A DNA stretch of 16,545 nt from Acidobacteriota bacterium (GTDB lineage Bacteria; Acidobacteriota; Terriglobia; Terriglobales; Acidobacteriaceae), in contig QIAK01000030.1 in NCBI GenBank assembly GCA_003225515.1, forward strand, positions 648 through 17,192, given 5' to 3'. Below, piece after piece: positions 7,823-14,741 of this stretch. Positions within the stretch are counted from its first letter, which is position 1. Each line of letters opens with the position of its first letter. The position numbers and the translations under genes were made by a program. The notes beneath the pieces were generated by a model, which saw only the letters and a program-made list of their open reading frames with translations, did no database searches and was not told the DNA's origin.

Positions 7823-8821
7823 ATGAATTTCGCGCAGACCGCAGTCGTGTTGTTCGCCATTGCAACGGTACTTGCACTTACCTGTTGCACCAGGAAGTCC
7901 AGCGCGCAGACGCCCGCCGTCGATCTGAAATTGGACGTGAAAGTTCCATTTCGCTTTGTAGCCTATGGAGACACGCGCTTCCACGATCCCAAAGACTTCG
8001 AAGCGGCAAATCCTCCGGTGCGGATGGCTTTGGTGCAGGCCATTGCTGACGCCAATCCGGCATTTATCTGCTTCTCGGGCGACATTGTCTACAACGGCTA
8101 CGATGCGGATGACTGGAAGGTGTGGGACAGCGAAACCGCAATCTGGCGCGAGAAGAAAATTCCAATCTATCCGGCGTTGGGCAACCACGATCTGCACGGA
8201 GATCCGAATGTGGCGCTGGGCAACTACTTTCAACGATTCCCCGACTTGCAGAAGAGTCGCTACTACTCCGTGCGAGCCGCCAATTCGTTGCTTCTGGTGC
8301 TCGACAGTTCGATGGACGAAGCCGGAGGTCCGCAAGAACACTGGCTAACAGACAAACTGGATCATGTGCCCCCAGAAGTGGACTTCGTTTTTCTAATGTT
8401 CCATCATCCGCCCTACAGCAGTTCTTCGGACGAGAAGGCGCTGGGCGGCGGGCACTCGGCTCGATCCACCGAGCAGGCATTAGCGAAGATGCTGGAGCAA
8501 CGCCAGACTCACGCGCATTATCGAATAGTGGTCATCTCCGGGCACGTTCACAACTATGAACGTCATGAACATGGCGGCGTGACTTATTTTGTTTCTGGCG
8601 GAGGAGCGGCCCACGCTTACCCGATTGAGCGCGCCCCGGGCGATCCGTTTCAGAGCAAGGAAATCAACTACCACTACCTGGTTGTTGAAGTTGAACACCA
8701 GCAAGTGAAAGTCACCATGAACCGCCTCGACCTAACCAGCGGCAAGCCTGTCTGGACGCAGCCCGATTCGCTCAAGATATCGGTTCCAGCGGCAGCCGCC
8801 GCACACTCGGCCGGGCAATAA
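7823..8821 (+). CDS. Secreted calcineurin-like metallophosphoesterase
   Basis: A 332-residue protein with the full set of two-metal phosphoesterase motifs: GDTRFH (D50 and H54), GDIVYNG (D87), GNHD (N121-H122-D123), HHPPY (H194-H195) and GHVHNYE (H241 and H243). An N-terminal hydrophobic segment (3-20) ends in LTCC, so it is exported, perhaps as a lipoprotein, though the lipobox is atypical. The spacing resembles purple-acid-phosphatase-like or acidobacterial 'metallophosphoesterase' proteins that hydrolyse phosphate mono- or diesters; the substrate cannot be read from sequence. It starts 11 bp after the propeller gene, without a clear Shine-Dalgarno, which suggests translational dependence on the gene before. 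With the receptor it could form a scavenging system for a phosphorylated ligand; that is speculation. Confidence 0.92.
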   Translation: MNFAQTAVVLFAIATVLALTCCTRKSSAQTPAVDLKLDVKVPFRFVAYGDTRFHDPKDFEAANPPVRMALVQAIADANPAFICFSGDIVYNGYDADDWKVWDSETAIWREKKIPIYPALGNHDLHGDPNVALGNYFQRFPDLQKSRYYSVRAANSLLLVLDSSMDEAGGPQEHWLTDKLDHVPPEVDFVFLMFHHPPYSSSSDEKALGGGHSARSTEQALAKMLEQRQTHAHYRIVVISGHVHNYERHEHGGVTYFVSGGGAAHAYPIERAPGDPFQSKEINYHYLVVEVEHQQVKVTMNRLDLTSGKPVWTQPDSLKISVPAAAAAHSAGQ

Positions 8822-8828
8822 ATTCTTT

Positions 8829-8900
8829 ACCACGAAGGACACGAAGGTTCACGAAGGAAGTGCTTCAAGCTCGTTCGTGAATCTTCGTGTCCTTCGTAGT
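8829..8900. repeat. ACGAAGG-type intergenic repeat forming a long hairpin
   Basis: The left arm (8829-8855) and right arm (8874-8900) are inverted repeats: 25 of 27 positions are complementary, around an 18-nt loop. The left arm also contains ACGAAGG three times (8832, 8841, 8851), at 9-10 bp periods. Repeats built on ACCACGAAGGACACGAAGG occur in intergenic regions of many environmental bacteria including Acidobacteriota, as far as I recall. Position just after the phosphoesterase stop suits a terminator-like role, but no U-tract follows. Confidence 0.8.
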
Positions 8901-9025
8901 AATGGTTTGTCTTAGTTTGGGCAATTCCCGGTTCATCATTTATCCTCAAAGGTTAGGCGACTTTCGCCGAGGCACACCATCACCCTGTCCTCAATCCAGC
9001 GAGAACTAAAAACTTAGAGCCTTAT

Positions 9026-10108
9026 ATGAAAACTGGCATTATTGGCCTGCCTCAGGTGGGCAAAACATCTCTCTTTCGAATTTTGACGAAGGCGCATCTC
9101 TCGGCGCAAACGAGCAACCCACGCGAGGCGCATATCGGCGTCGTTAAGGTTCCCGACGACCGCCTCGACCGGTTGGCGGCGCTCTACAGCCCAAAGAAGC
9201 TGACCCACACCTCGGTGGAATACGTCGACGTCGGCGCCATCGGCCAGGACGCGCTGAAAGAAACTGCTTACATCGGGCACCTGCGCCAGGTAGACGCCCT
9301 CGCGCATGTCATACGCGTGTTTGAAGATCCCATGGTTCCTCTCGTGGCCGAGATTGATCCTCTGCGCGACATCAAGAACGTCGAGTTTGATCTGATGGTG
9401 AGCGATCTCGGGCAGATCGAAAAGCGCCTTGAACGTCTGGAAAAGGATCTCAAGAAGATGAAAACGCCCGAACTCGAAAAAGAATTCGAGTTGCTCAAGC
9501 GGGCCAACGCGCATTTGGGAGAGGAGAAGCCGTTGCGCGAAATGACGATGACTCCCGAAGACAAGAAACGCCTTCGCGGATTCATGTTCCTCAGCGAGAA
9601 ACCGATTCTCTTCGTGCTCAACATTGGCGAGTCCACCGAACTGGGCAAAGAACTCGAAGAAGCCGTCAGCAAATACGGCCTGACAGAGATTGCCGCGCGG
9701 CCGAACGCTGCGGCGACAGCCATTTGTGGAAAGGTTGAAGCCGAACTGGCGGAAATGAGCGATGCCGATGCCGCCGAATTTCTATCGAGTTATGGGTTGA
9801 CCGAAAGCGGCCTGGTCCGCCTGATTCGCACGACCTATAAGCTGCTGGGGTTGATCTCGTTCTTCACGGCTGGCGAGGACGAATGTCGTGCCTGGCAGAT
9901 TCCCGCCAACACTCGCGCCCAGGAAGGCGCAGGCGCAATCCACTCCGATCTGGAAAAACATTTCATCCGCGCCGAAACCATTCGCTGGGACCAGCTTCTA
10001 GAAGCCGGCTCCGAAGCCAACGCGCGCGCCAAAGGCACGTTGCGCCTGGAAGGCAAGGATTACATCGTGCAGGATGGCGATGTAATGCACATCCGACATT
10101 CGGGGTGA
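9026..10108 (+). CDS. ychF: YchF/OLA1-like P-loop NTPase (DUF933/TGS), divergent subfamily
   Basis: A 360-residue protein. N-terminal G domain with the P-loop GLPQVGKTS (7-15, replacing the usual GLPNVGKS); a helical coiled-coil insertion at about 125-165 (EKRLERLEKDLKKMK); the G4-like motif LNIGES (198-203), where YchF has NVDE-type residues in place of the GTP-specific NKxD; and a C-terminal TGS domain (about 275-358: FFTAGEDECRAWQIP, AGAIHSDLEKHFIRAE, GKDYIVQDGDVMHIRHSG). YchF is an ATP/GTP-binding, ribosome-associated translation and stress factor in the cytoplasm. The switch II region is shortened: the usual DxAGLV-GAS-GEGLGN run is replaced by VDVGAIGQDALKETAYIGH, so catalysis may differ. 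Probably a divergent paralogue as well as an orthologue candidate. It stands alone between two hairpin repeats, with only a weak Shine-Dalgarno (TAGAG). Confidence 0.9.
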   Translation: MKTGIIGLPQVGKTSLFRILTKAHLSAQTSNPREAHIGVVKVPDDRLDRLAALYSPKKLTHTSVEYVDVGAIGQDALKETAYIGHLRQVDALAHVIRVFEDPMVPLVAEIDPLRDIKNVEFDLMVSDLGQIEKRLERLEKDLKKMKTPELEKEFELLKRANAHLGEEKPLREMTMTPEDKKRLRGFMFLSEKPILFVLNIGESTELGKELEEAVSKYGLTEIAARPNAAATAICGKVEAELAEMSDADAAEFLSSYGLTESGLVRLIRTTYKLLGLISFFTAGEDECRAWQIPANTRAQEGAGAIHSDLEKHFIRAETIRWDQLLEAGSEANARAKGTLRLEGKDYIVQDGDVMHIRHSG

Positions 10109-10116
10109 CACCTTTT

Positions 10117-10183
10117 CACCACAGAGCCACAGAGACCCAGAGGAGCCAAGGCGTTGTCTCTGTGCCTGTGTGACTCTGTGGTG
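10117..10183. repeat. CACAGAG-type intergenic repeat with inverted arms
   Basis: CACCACAGAGCCACAGAGAC (10117-10136) faces a right arm at 10156-10183, whose reverse complement begins CACCACAGAGTCACA and ends CACAGAGAC; the arms match apart from one substitution and a short insertion in the right arm. The left part is a degenerate 8-9 bp tandem of CACAGAG. It lies 9 bp after the YchF-like stop and could end its transcript. It belongs to a second repeat family, distinct from the one upstream of the same gene. Confidence 0.75.
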
Positions 10184-10215
10184 AGCCGCTTGCGATATTG
10201 CTCCGTAAAGCTGGT

Positions 10216-10965
10216 ATGATCCGGCTGCCGCAAATGAATCCGATCTTCACTAGCATCCTGCTCGGCCTCACCGCTGCTGCCGCTAATGTTTTTGGCGGCG
10301 CGATTATCGTGCAGCGGCATTGGGAGCGGCGCTATCTCCGCTACTTTGTTGCGCTGGGCGCGGGATTCATGCTGGCTACCGCTCTGGTCGAGATGGTTCC
10401 TGAAAGCATCGAGTTGCGGGGACGGTTCGCCGCTCTTCTTGTGCTCCTCGGTTATCTGATCGTTCACTTCTTTGAGCACACGGTCACGCCACACTTTCAT
10501 TTTGGCGAAGAAACGCACAAAGACGAGTTCATTCATTCGCACAAAAGCTACTCTGTGCTGCTGGGCCTCATCATCCATACGTTCTTCGACGGCATCGCCA
10601 TCGCTTCTGGATTTCTGGTGTCGAACTGGCTGGGCTGGCTGATTTTTCTTGCGATCTTTCTGCACAAAATTCCCGAAGGTTTCACCGTAAGTTCCGTGAT
10701 GCTGGCCAGCGGACGCAGTCGAGGCACGGCCTGGGGCGCATCGGTAGTTCTCGGTGGCTCAACCCTCGCCGGCGTTCTGACCATGGCACTGTTTCGTCAT
10801 CACGTGGGCGCAGGCCTTCCTCTGGCGGCCGGAGTCACCATCTATGTCGCGGCCTCCGATCTTATTCCCGAGGTCAACAAAGAGCCCGCGATGAAGATGG
10901 CACTGCTCGTCTTTGTGGGCGCCGGCGTCTTCCTCCTGCTCGATTACCTGTTCCACGGGATCTGA
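10216..10965 (+). CDS. ZIP-family divalent metal transporter
   Basis: About 249 residues with eight predicted membrane segments. Signature residues in the middle helices are intact: HTFFDGIAIASGF (H121, D125) and LHKIPEGF (H150, E154), which form the binuclear metal site of ZIP proteins; E59 of ALVEMVPES lies in an early helix. The cytosolic-type loop (about 84-112) is His-rich (HFFEH, HFHFGEETH, HSH), fitting a zinc or iron sensor or buffer. ZIP proteins move Zn(II) or related cations into the cytoplasm. The start is uncertain: ATG 10216 and ATG 10234 (MNPIFTSI) are both possible, and neither has a good Shine-Dalgarno. It is convergent with the toxin gene, 22 bp away, with no terminator visible between them. 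Confidence 0.92.
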   Translation: MIRLPQMNPIFTSILLGLTAAAANVFGGAIIVQRHWERRYLRYFVALGAGFMLATALVEMVPESIELRGRFAALLVLLGYLIVHFFEHTVTPHFHFGEETHKDEFIHSHKSYSVLLGLIIHTFFDGIAIASGFLVSNWLGWLIFLAIFLHKIPEGFTVSSVMLASGRSRGTAWGASVVLGGSTLAGVLTMALFRHHVGAGLPLAAGVTIYVAASDLIPEVNKEPAMKMALLVFVGAGVFLLLDYLFHGI

Positions 10966-10987
10966 GACGCGCGTGTCCGCAGTGGAT

Positions 10988-11398
10988 CTACCCCTTGTGT
11001 TGCGGAAGAGGAAGGATGTGCAAGCCGGGGATTTTGCGGAAATCCTTCGCATCCGAGGTCACTAGAACGTCGCCGGTTCCGGCTATCGCCGCGGCGAAGC
11101 AGTCCGCGTAGGGCAGACCATGTCCTGCCTTCAACCTGGCTGCTTTCGTAGTGACCGACTCGTCCGCGTCGAGAATCGTAAGCGGAAGCAATTTGACGCG
11201 GTCCATGATCTTGTCCGTTTCTGTGAATCCCTCAAAGCGTGCAATGGTGTAGTAGACCTCGCCCCAGTTGACTACCGACATGCGCAGCGTCTTATCCGCG
11301 TCCCGTACTTCGCGGAAGAGTCGGCTCACGACATCGGCTCCAGGCCCACCCGTCAGAAAACGATACAAGGCGTTGGCATCGAGCACATGCGTCTTCAT
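10988..11398 (-). CDS. vapC: PIN-domain ribonuclease toxin (VapC-like)
   Basis: A 136-residue PIN domain with the four acidic metal ligands in the right order: D7 (VLDANAL), E47 (NWGEVYY), D99 (YADCFAAA) and D116 (LVTSDAKDF). Length and layout match VapC toxins, which cleave RNA (often initiator tRNA or 23S rRNA) when released from the antitoxin. The target here cannot be predicted. Its ATG overlaps the antitoxin stop by 4 bp (ATGA), giving coupled translation. All catalytic residues are present, so it should be active. Confidence 0.93.
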   Translation of the reverse strand: MKTHVLDANALYRFLTGGPGADVVSRLFREVRDADKTLRMSVVNWGEVYYTIARFEGFTETDKIMDRVKLLPLTILDADESVTTKAARLKAGHGLPYADCFAAAIAGTGDVLVTSDAKDFRKIPGLHILPLPQHKG

Positions 11399-11625
11399 CG
11401 CAGCTTGCGGTCGGGACTTCGCTCGATGCGGGCGGGGAGACCACGCCCATGCAGAATTCCCTTCATCCCCTCAATAAATTCGTCCGTCACCGGTTGTACA
11501 AAAAGGCGGCCTTCTTCTTCGAGGAAGGCTACACGAGTCCCTTGATCGATCTGGAACTTGCGCCTGATCTCCACCGGGATCACGACCTGGCCTTTAGCCT
11601 TTACGGTTGCGTATTCGATTCCCAT
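11395..11625 (-). CDS. vapB: AbrB/SpoVT-fold antitoxin (VapB-like)
   Basis: A 76-residue protein with an N-terminal swapped-hairpin DNA-binding domain (about 4-48: ATVKAKGQVVIPVEIRRKF, then GTRVAFLEEEGRLFVQPV) and a basic C-terminal tail (about 50-76) that should wrap the toxin. It sits directly before the PIN toxin gene and overlaps it. Antitoxins of this type repress their own operon by binding palindromes, and palindromes are present just upstream (11653-11694). The ATG at 11625 has no Shine-Dalgarno; the promoter position suggests a leaderless mRNA. Confidence 0.92.
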   Translation of the reverse strand: MGIEYATVKAKGQVVIPVEIRRKFQIDQGTRVAFLEEEGRLFVQPVTDEFIEGMKGILHGRGLPARIERSPDRKLR

Positions 11626-11631
11626 GTTGCC

Positions 11632-11661
11632 ATTATAATTGAAAAGTCGTACTTATGTCAT
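11632..11661 (-). promoter_or_regulatory. Strong promoter of the toxin-antitoxin operon, probably leaderless
   Basis: On the minus strand a perfect TATAAT (11632-11637) follows ATGACA (11656-11661, 5/6 to the -35 consensus) by 18 bp. The -10 box ends only 6 nt before the antitoxin ATG at 11625, so transcription should start at or next to the A of that ATG. No ribosome site fits in between. Confidence 0.7.
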
Positions 11662-11694
11662 AAAGTTCCACTTATTGCTAGTGGTAGTACTACC
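11653..11694. promoter_or_regulatory. Palindromes upstream of the toxin-antitoxin operon (putative operators)
   Basis: Three symmetric elements are visible: TTATG-T-CATAA (11653-11663), which overlaps the -35 box; CCACT/AGTGG around a 7-nt loop (11668-11684); and a perfect 12-bp palindrome GGTAGTACTACC (11683-11694). The first is well placed to block RNA polymerase. Binding by the antitoxin alone or with the toxin is inferred from how VapBC operons work. Confidence 0.5.
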
Positions 11695-11744
11695 TCAATG
11701 AATGTCGGAATACAGCTGATGAGGCGCAGCCAAAATATAAAGCC

Positions 11745-11757
11745 CTCGGAGTCCGAG
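11745..11757 (-). terminator. Weak hairpin after the kelch gene
   Basis: CTCGG-N3-CCGAG (11745-11757) lies 28 bp past the kelch stop in the direction of transcription. It is followed on the minus strand by GGCTTTATATTTT, an imperfect T-rich tail. It could end the kelch transcript before the toxin-antitoxin promoter. Confidence 0.3.
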
Positions 11758-11784
11758 AGCTTATGTGTCCGAGAAAAGAGAATC

Positions 11785-13187
11785 CTAATTCACCGTAATA
11801 CTCACCGGAGCCGACGGAATTCCATTGGCCACGACTTCGAGCGAACTCGCGCCGGTTTCCATCGTGCTCGGCACATCAAAGTTCGTCGAAACGATGGTCG
11901 ATCCCGTCGCAACCCCCATGGTGCTGTGGTTGTGGGTTTTGGCGTAGAAGACGTGCCCGGTGCTGGTGTTGGTGATTCGCACCAGCGGATAGTTGGTCGA
12001 CGTCTCGAATTCATCTCCGAATGCAGCGGCTTGCGAGAGTCCGTTGAACTGCGTTCCTGAGATTTTGTAGGTCGATCCGCGAGTGACGCTGGTAGTGACC
12101 GATGTGATAGTGGGCGCCCATCCCGCTTCATAGGTTCCGGCCGGGTTGTAGACTTCAGTACCACCCACGAACACCTGCCCGGTCGGCAGCATCATCAAGC
12201 TGCCCGGGGTCGAAAGAGTTTGCGTCAGGGTGGTTCCATTCCAGAGATAAGAAGCGAAAATGCCTTCCACCAGTACGTCCCCATTCGGCAGCAGGGCGGC
12301 GAATGAATCGCCGGCATTGTCGCCATTCGGGAAATCGGGACCGACGGTCCACTTTTTCGCCTTCGTATCGTAAATTGCAGTGTGCCCCGCCCCGCTACCC
12401 GTGCTGGAGTTCGAACCGGTGGCGAAGACCGTACCATCAGGACGCAGGATCGCAGGACCGATTTCTCCGGGCGGGTAATAGCACAACGAGCCATTCGGAC
12501 CATAGCGAATGCAACCGAATGGCGAGGGCGAGTGCAGATCGACGATAGTGCTGCCTGCTGTTGTCCATGTCTTGGTAGAAGAGATAAACCTCTCCGAGTT
12601 CGGAGCCGCCTTAACATCCATGGTCAGGATCGAGCCGTCGGGCAAGAGTGTCCATCCTTCTTCTGCATCAAAGTCTCGCTTCCCAGTTCCTGGAAGGACT
12701 GTCCAGGTCTCCTGGTCAGCTTGTTTCCGACCATAAAAATGCCGTTAGGCAGCACGACGGACGGCGAATCCCCAATGTACTGCCAAGTGGGCGGAGGAGC
12801 GAGATTCGTCCATGTGTTCGCCTTGGGATCGTAAATGGCTCCCAAATTTGTGAGCGTGAAGTTTCCGTTCAAATATTCGCCGCCGGTAATCACAACCCGG
12901 CCATCGGAGAGCACCGCCGACGCGAAAGCATCGGGAACGTATCCAGCGGGCAGATTCGCCATTTTCGCCCAGGTTCCGTTAACGTAGCTCCCGGTATTGT
13001 CAGGAGTGAGTTTGTAGAAATCGGACTCGCTGTTTCCCTGACACAAAACTGTGGCATCCGTCAGCAGAAAGCAGATTCCCGCTCCGTCGGGAGGCTGGTG
13101 AGAGAGACGTTGGATGGTTTGGGCGAGCGACTCGCTGGAAATTGCAAGCGAGAGACAAAGCACTGCTAGAAAACACTTCCTGGGCAA
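11785..13187 (-). pseudogene. Secreted kelch/galactose-oxidase-like beta-propeller, frameshifted
   Basis: Two overlapping frames form one protein. The first part (start TTG 13187, GGAG 7 nt upstream) has a signal peptide (KCFLAVLCLSLAISSESLA) and kelch-like blades (SDGRVVITGGEYLNGNF, GAIYDPKANTWTNLAPP, DSPSVVLPNGIFMVGN). At about 12723-12728 homology jumps to the next frame, which continues QETWTVLPGTGKRDFDAEEG, WTLLPDGSILTMDV and further blades (RPDGTVFATG, LLPNGDVLVEG, MLPTGQVFVGG), ending in an early-set/DUF1929-like domain (ISGTQFNGLSQAAAFGDE, NYPLVRITNTSTGHVFYAKT). One base added near the break restores a 467-residue protein. No slippery heptamer is seen, so this is a recent mutation or a sequence error. 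The galactose-oxidase copper ligands are not evident. The first frame alone would end at 12624. Confidence 0.85.
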
Positions 13188-13315
13188 GGTAATACTCCGA
13201 TCTTGTTTGGACTGGAACCAAAACAACCAAAGAACTCGCCCCGGAAGCATATAACAACAGCGCGGTAAAGTAAGCTTCTCCCGCGCGATTTAACCGTTTC
13301 TCTACAAAGATTCTC

Positions 13316-14584
13316 TCAGTCCACGGTGTGCTTTGCCGTGTAGCCATCGCGTGCGACCACGTCGATCTTAACGTCTTTGCCCTTTTGATCCTTCACCTTG
13401 AGCGGACCACCGTCGGGCCCTACCACCTGCACTTTCAGCTTGCGGTAGGTGCCATCAAGCTTTGAGTTGGTTGGGGAGTATGACAGCGTATAGGCCTTGC
13501 GAATGTCGTCTCCAATTGCCTGGAAATCTTCTCCGTACTCGGCTTGAAAACGGGGAAAATAAGCCCGGCCACCGGTCATGGCGGCAAAGGTGCGGAGTTC
13601 GTTGTCGCCCTGCAGGTAGTCCATATGTCCGACTGGGATGCCCATTCCGTGGGAGTTGTGGCAATAGTATGAGCCTGGATGGGTATCGCAATACTCGCGC
13701 AACATGAAACCAACGCTGATCGGAAAGATGGTCACATCTTTCGTATCTTTGACCTTCTTCATGATCTTATCCAGCGTTAGTTTGCTGAAGCTATCAATCC
13801 CAGTCGTGACCAGAATGATGTACTTCTTCCCTTCCACACGGTCCAGCCGATCGAGGGTGTCATACAATGCGTCGAACATGTTGGTCTCAGCGAAGCCTGG
13901 AATGCGCAATTGATTGAGCGCTCCATAGACCGCTTTCTTGTCTTGTGTGAAATCCACCAGGATGTGCGGCTGCATATCGTAGTACGCCACTGCCACCCAA
14001 TCGTCCTTCTTAAGACTGTTGGCGAACGCGTAGGACGCCTCTAGTGCATCTCTCAAAAAAGAATAGCTGGTTGACGCGAACTCGACCAGCAGCACGGCCG
14101 TTATGGGCGCCTGGGAAACATTGAAGTGTTTGACTTCCTGCGGCACGCCGTCTTCCAGAACACGGAAATTGCCCTGCTTCAGCCCAGGGATGAACTGCCC
14201 GTCTTTCGTCGTGACCAGCACGTCCACGTTGACGAGAGGCACGTTCACCTTTAACGAATAATCTGGCAGGTCCTCAGTCTTTTTAGGCGCAACGGGCGAA
14301 GGTGGTGGTGCGTCCTCGGCCTTCTTCTTGGGGATCGCGTACGGACCCACGTTATCCGTCGGACCGCCAGCTTCGGCTGGGGCGTCCTGCTTGGGCTTGC
14401 CATTGTCCGGTGTTTGGGAGGGAGCCTGCGTCGCAGGTGTCTGGTTCTGTTGATTTTGCTGGTCCTGTGCTGGGGCGGGGAGGGAAGCGCACAGCAGCGC
14501 CAAGCATATTGCCGAGACCATGAATTTCCCCGGCCGGCTCCATTTTCCGCCCTGTAAAACTTTGCTTCTGTAACTATTAAACAT
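13316..14584 (-). CDS. Secreted VWA protein ('VWFA-related acidobacterial domain' type)
   Basis: From ATG 14584 (GGGG 6 nt upstream) the protein has 422 residues; an open frame reaches 14674, but its extra N-terminus does not look like a signal. Signal peptide 1-40 (FMVSAICLALLCASLPAPAQ), then a low-complexity Q/N/P/K linker to about 105, then SLKVNVPLVNVDVLVTTKDG and FIPGLKQGNFRVLEDGVPQE, the conserved lead-in of this family. The VWA fold follows (about 160-390): AVLLVEFASTSYSF, KKDDWVAVAYYDM, ETNMFDALYDTLDRL, KKYIILVTTGIDSFS, and YTLSYSPTN near the end. The first MIDAS motif, normally DxSxS, reads EFAST. The family is exported and thought to bind proteins or metal; its exact role is unknown. 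It is divergent from the S55-like gene, 157 bp apart. Confidence 0.88.
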   Translation of the reverse strand: MFNSYRSKVLQGGKWSRPGKFMVSAICLALLCASLPAPAQDQQNQQNQTPATQAPSQTPDNGKPKQDAPAEAGGPTDNVGPYAIPKKKAEDAPPPSPVAPKKTEDLPDYSLKVNVPLVNVDVLVTTKDGQFIPGLKQGNFRVLEDGVPQEVKHFNVSQAPITAVLLVEFASTSYSFLRDALEASYAFANSLKKDDWVAVAYYDMQPHILVDFTQDKKAVYGALNQLRIPGFAETNMFDALYDTLDRLDRVEGKKYIILVTTGIDSFSKLTLDKIMKKVKDTKDVTIFPISVGFMLREYCDTHPGSYYCHNSHGMGIPVGHMDYLQGDNELRTFAAMTGGRAYFPRFQAEYGEDFQAIGDDIRKAYTLSYSPTNSKLDGTYRKLKVQVVGPDGGPLKVKDQKGKDVKIDVVARDGYTAKHTVD

Positions 14585-14707
14585 GTGAACCCCGAAAAGT
14601 CTCTGTGCTAGTATAGACGCAAGGATTCGCAATTGGGATGTTTTGCCCGGTCCCAGATCTCCCCCTCCGTGCAACGAGTCGCAGTTGGTCTGAGTCTAAC
14701 GAGTTAC

Positions 14708-14726
14708 GAGGCCTGTTGGCGGCCTC
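14708..14726 (+). promoter_or_regulatory. Hairpin just before the ribosome site of the S55-like gene
   Basis: GAGGCC (14708-14713) and GGCCTC (14721-14726) form a perfect 6-bp stem with a 7-nt loop, 5 bp before GGGG (14732-14735), the likely ribosome site of the ATG at 14742. In mRNA it would sit next to the initiation region and might influence translation. It could also simply be chance. Confidence 0.35.
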
Positions 14727-14741
14727 ACGTCGGGGCATTAC

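Noticed and set aside
7739..8341. 200-codon minus-strand open frame over the propeller/phosphoesterase junction
   Set aside because: Antisense to phosphoesterase motifs that are fully conserved on the plus strand; no start signals.
8829..10183. CRISPR array made of the ACGAAGG and CACAGAG repeats
   Set aside because: The units are 8-10 bp with no spacers of uniform length, and no cas gene is nearby; they are intergenic hairpin repeats.
12715..12735. Programmed -1 ribosomal frameshift in the kelch gene
   Set aside because: The junction (CGGAAACAAG) is not an X-XXY-YYZ slippery heptamer, and no stimulating structure or internal ribosome site stands out.
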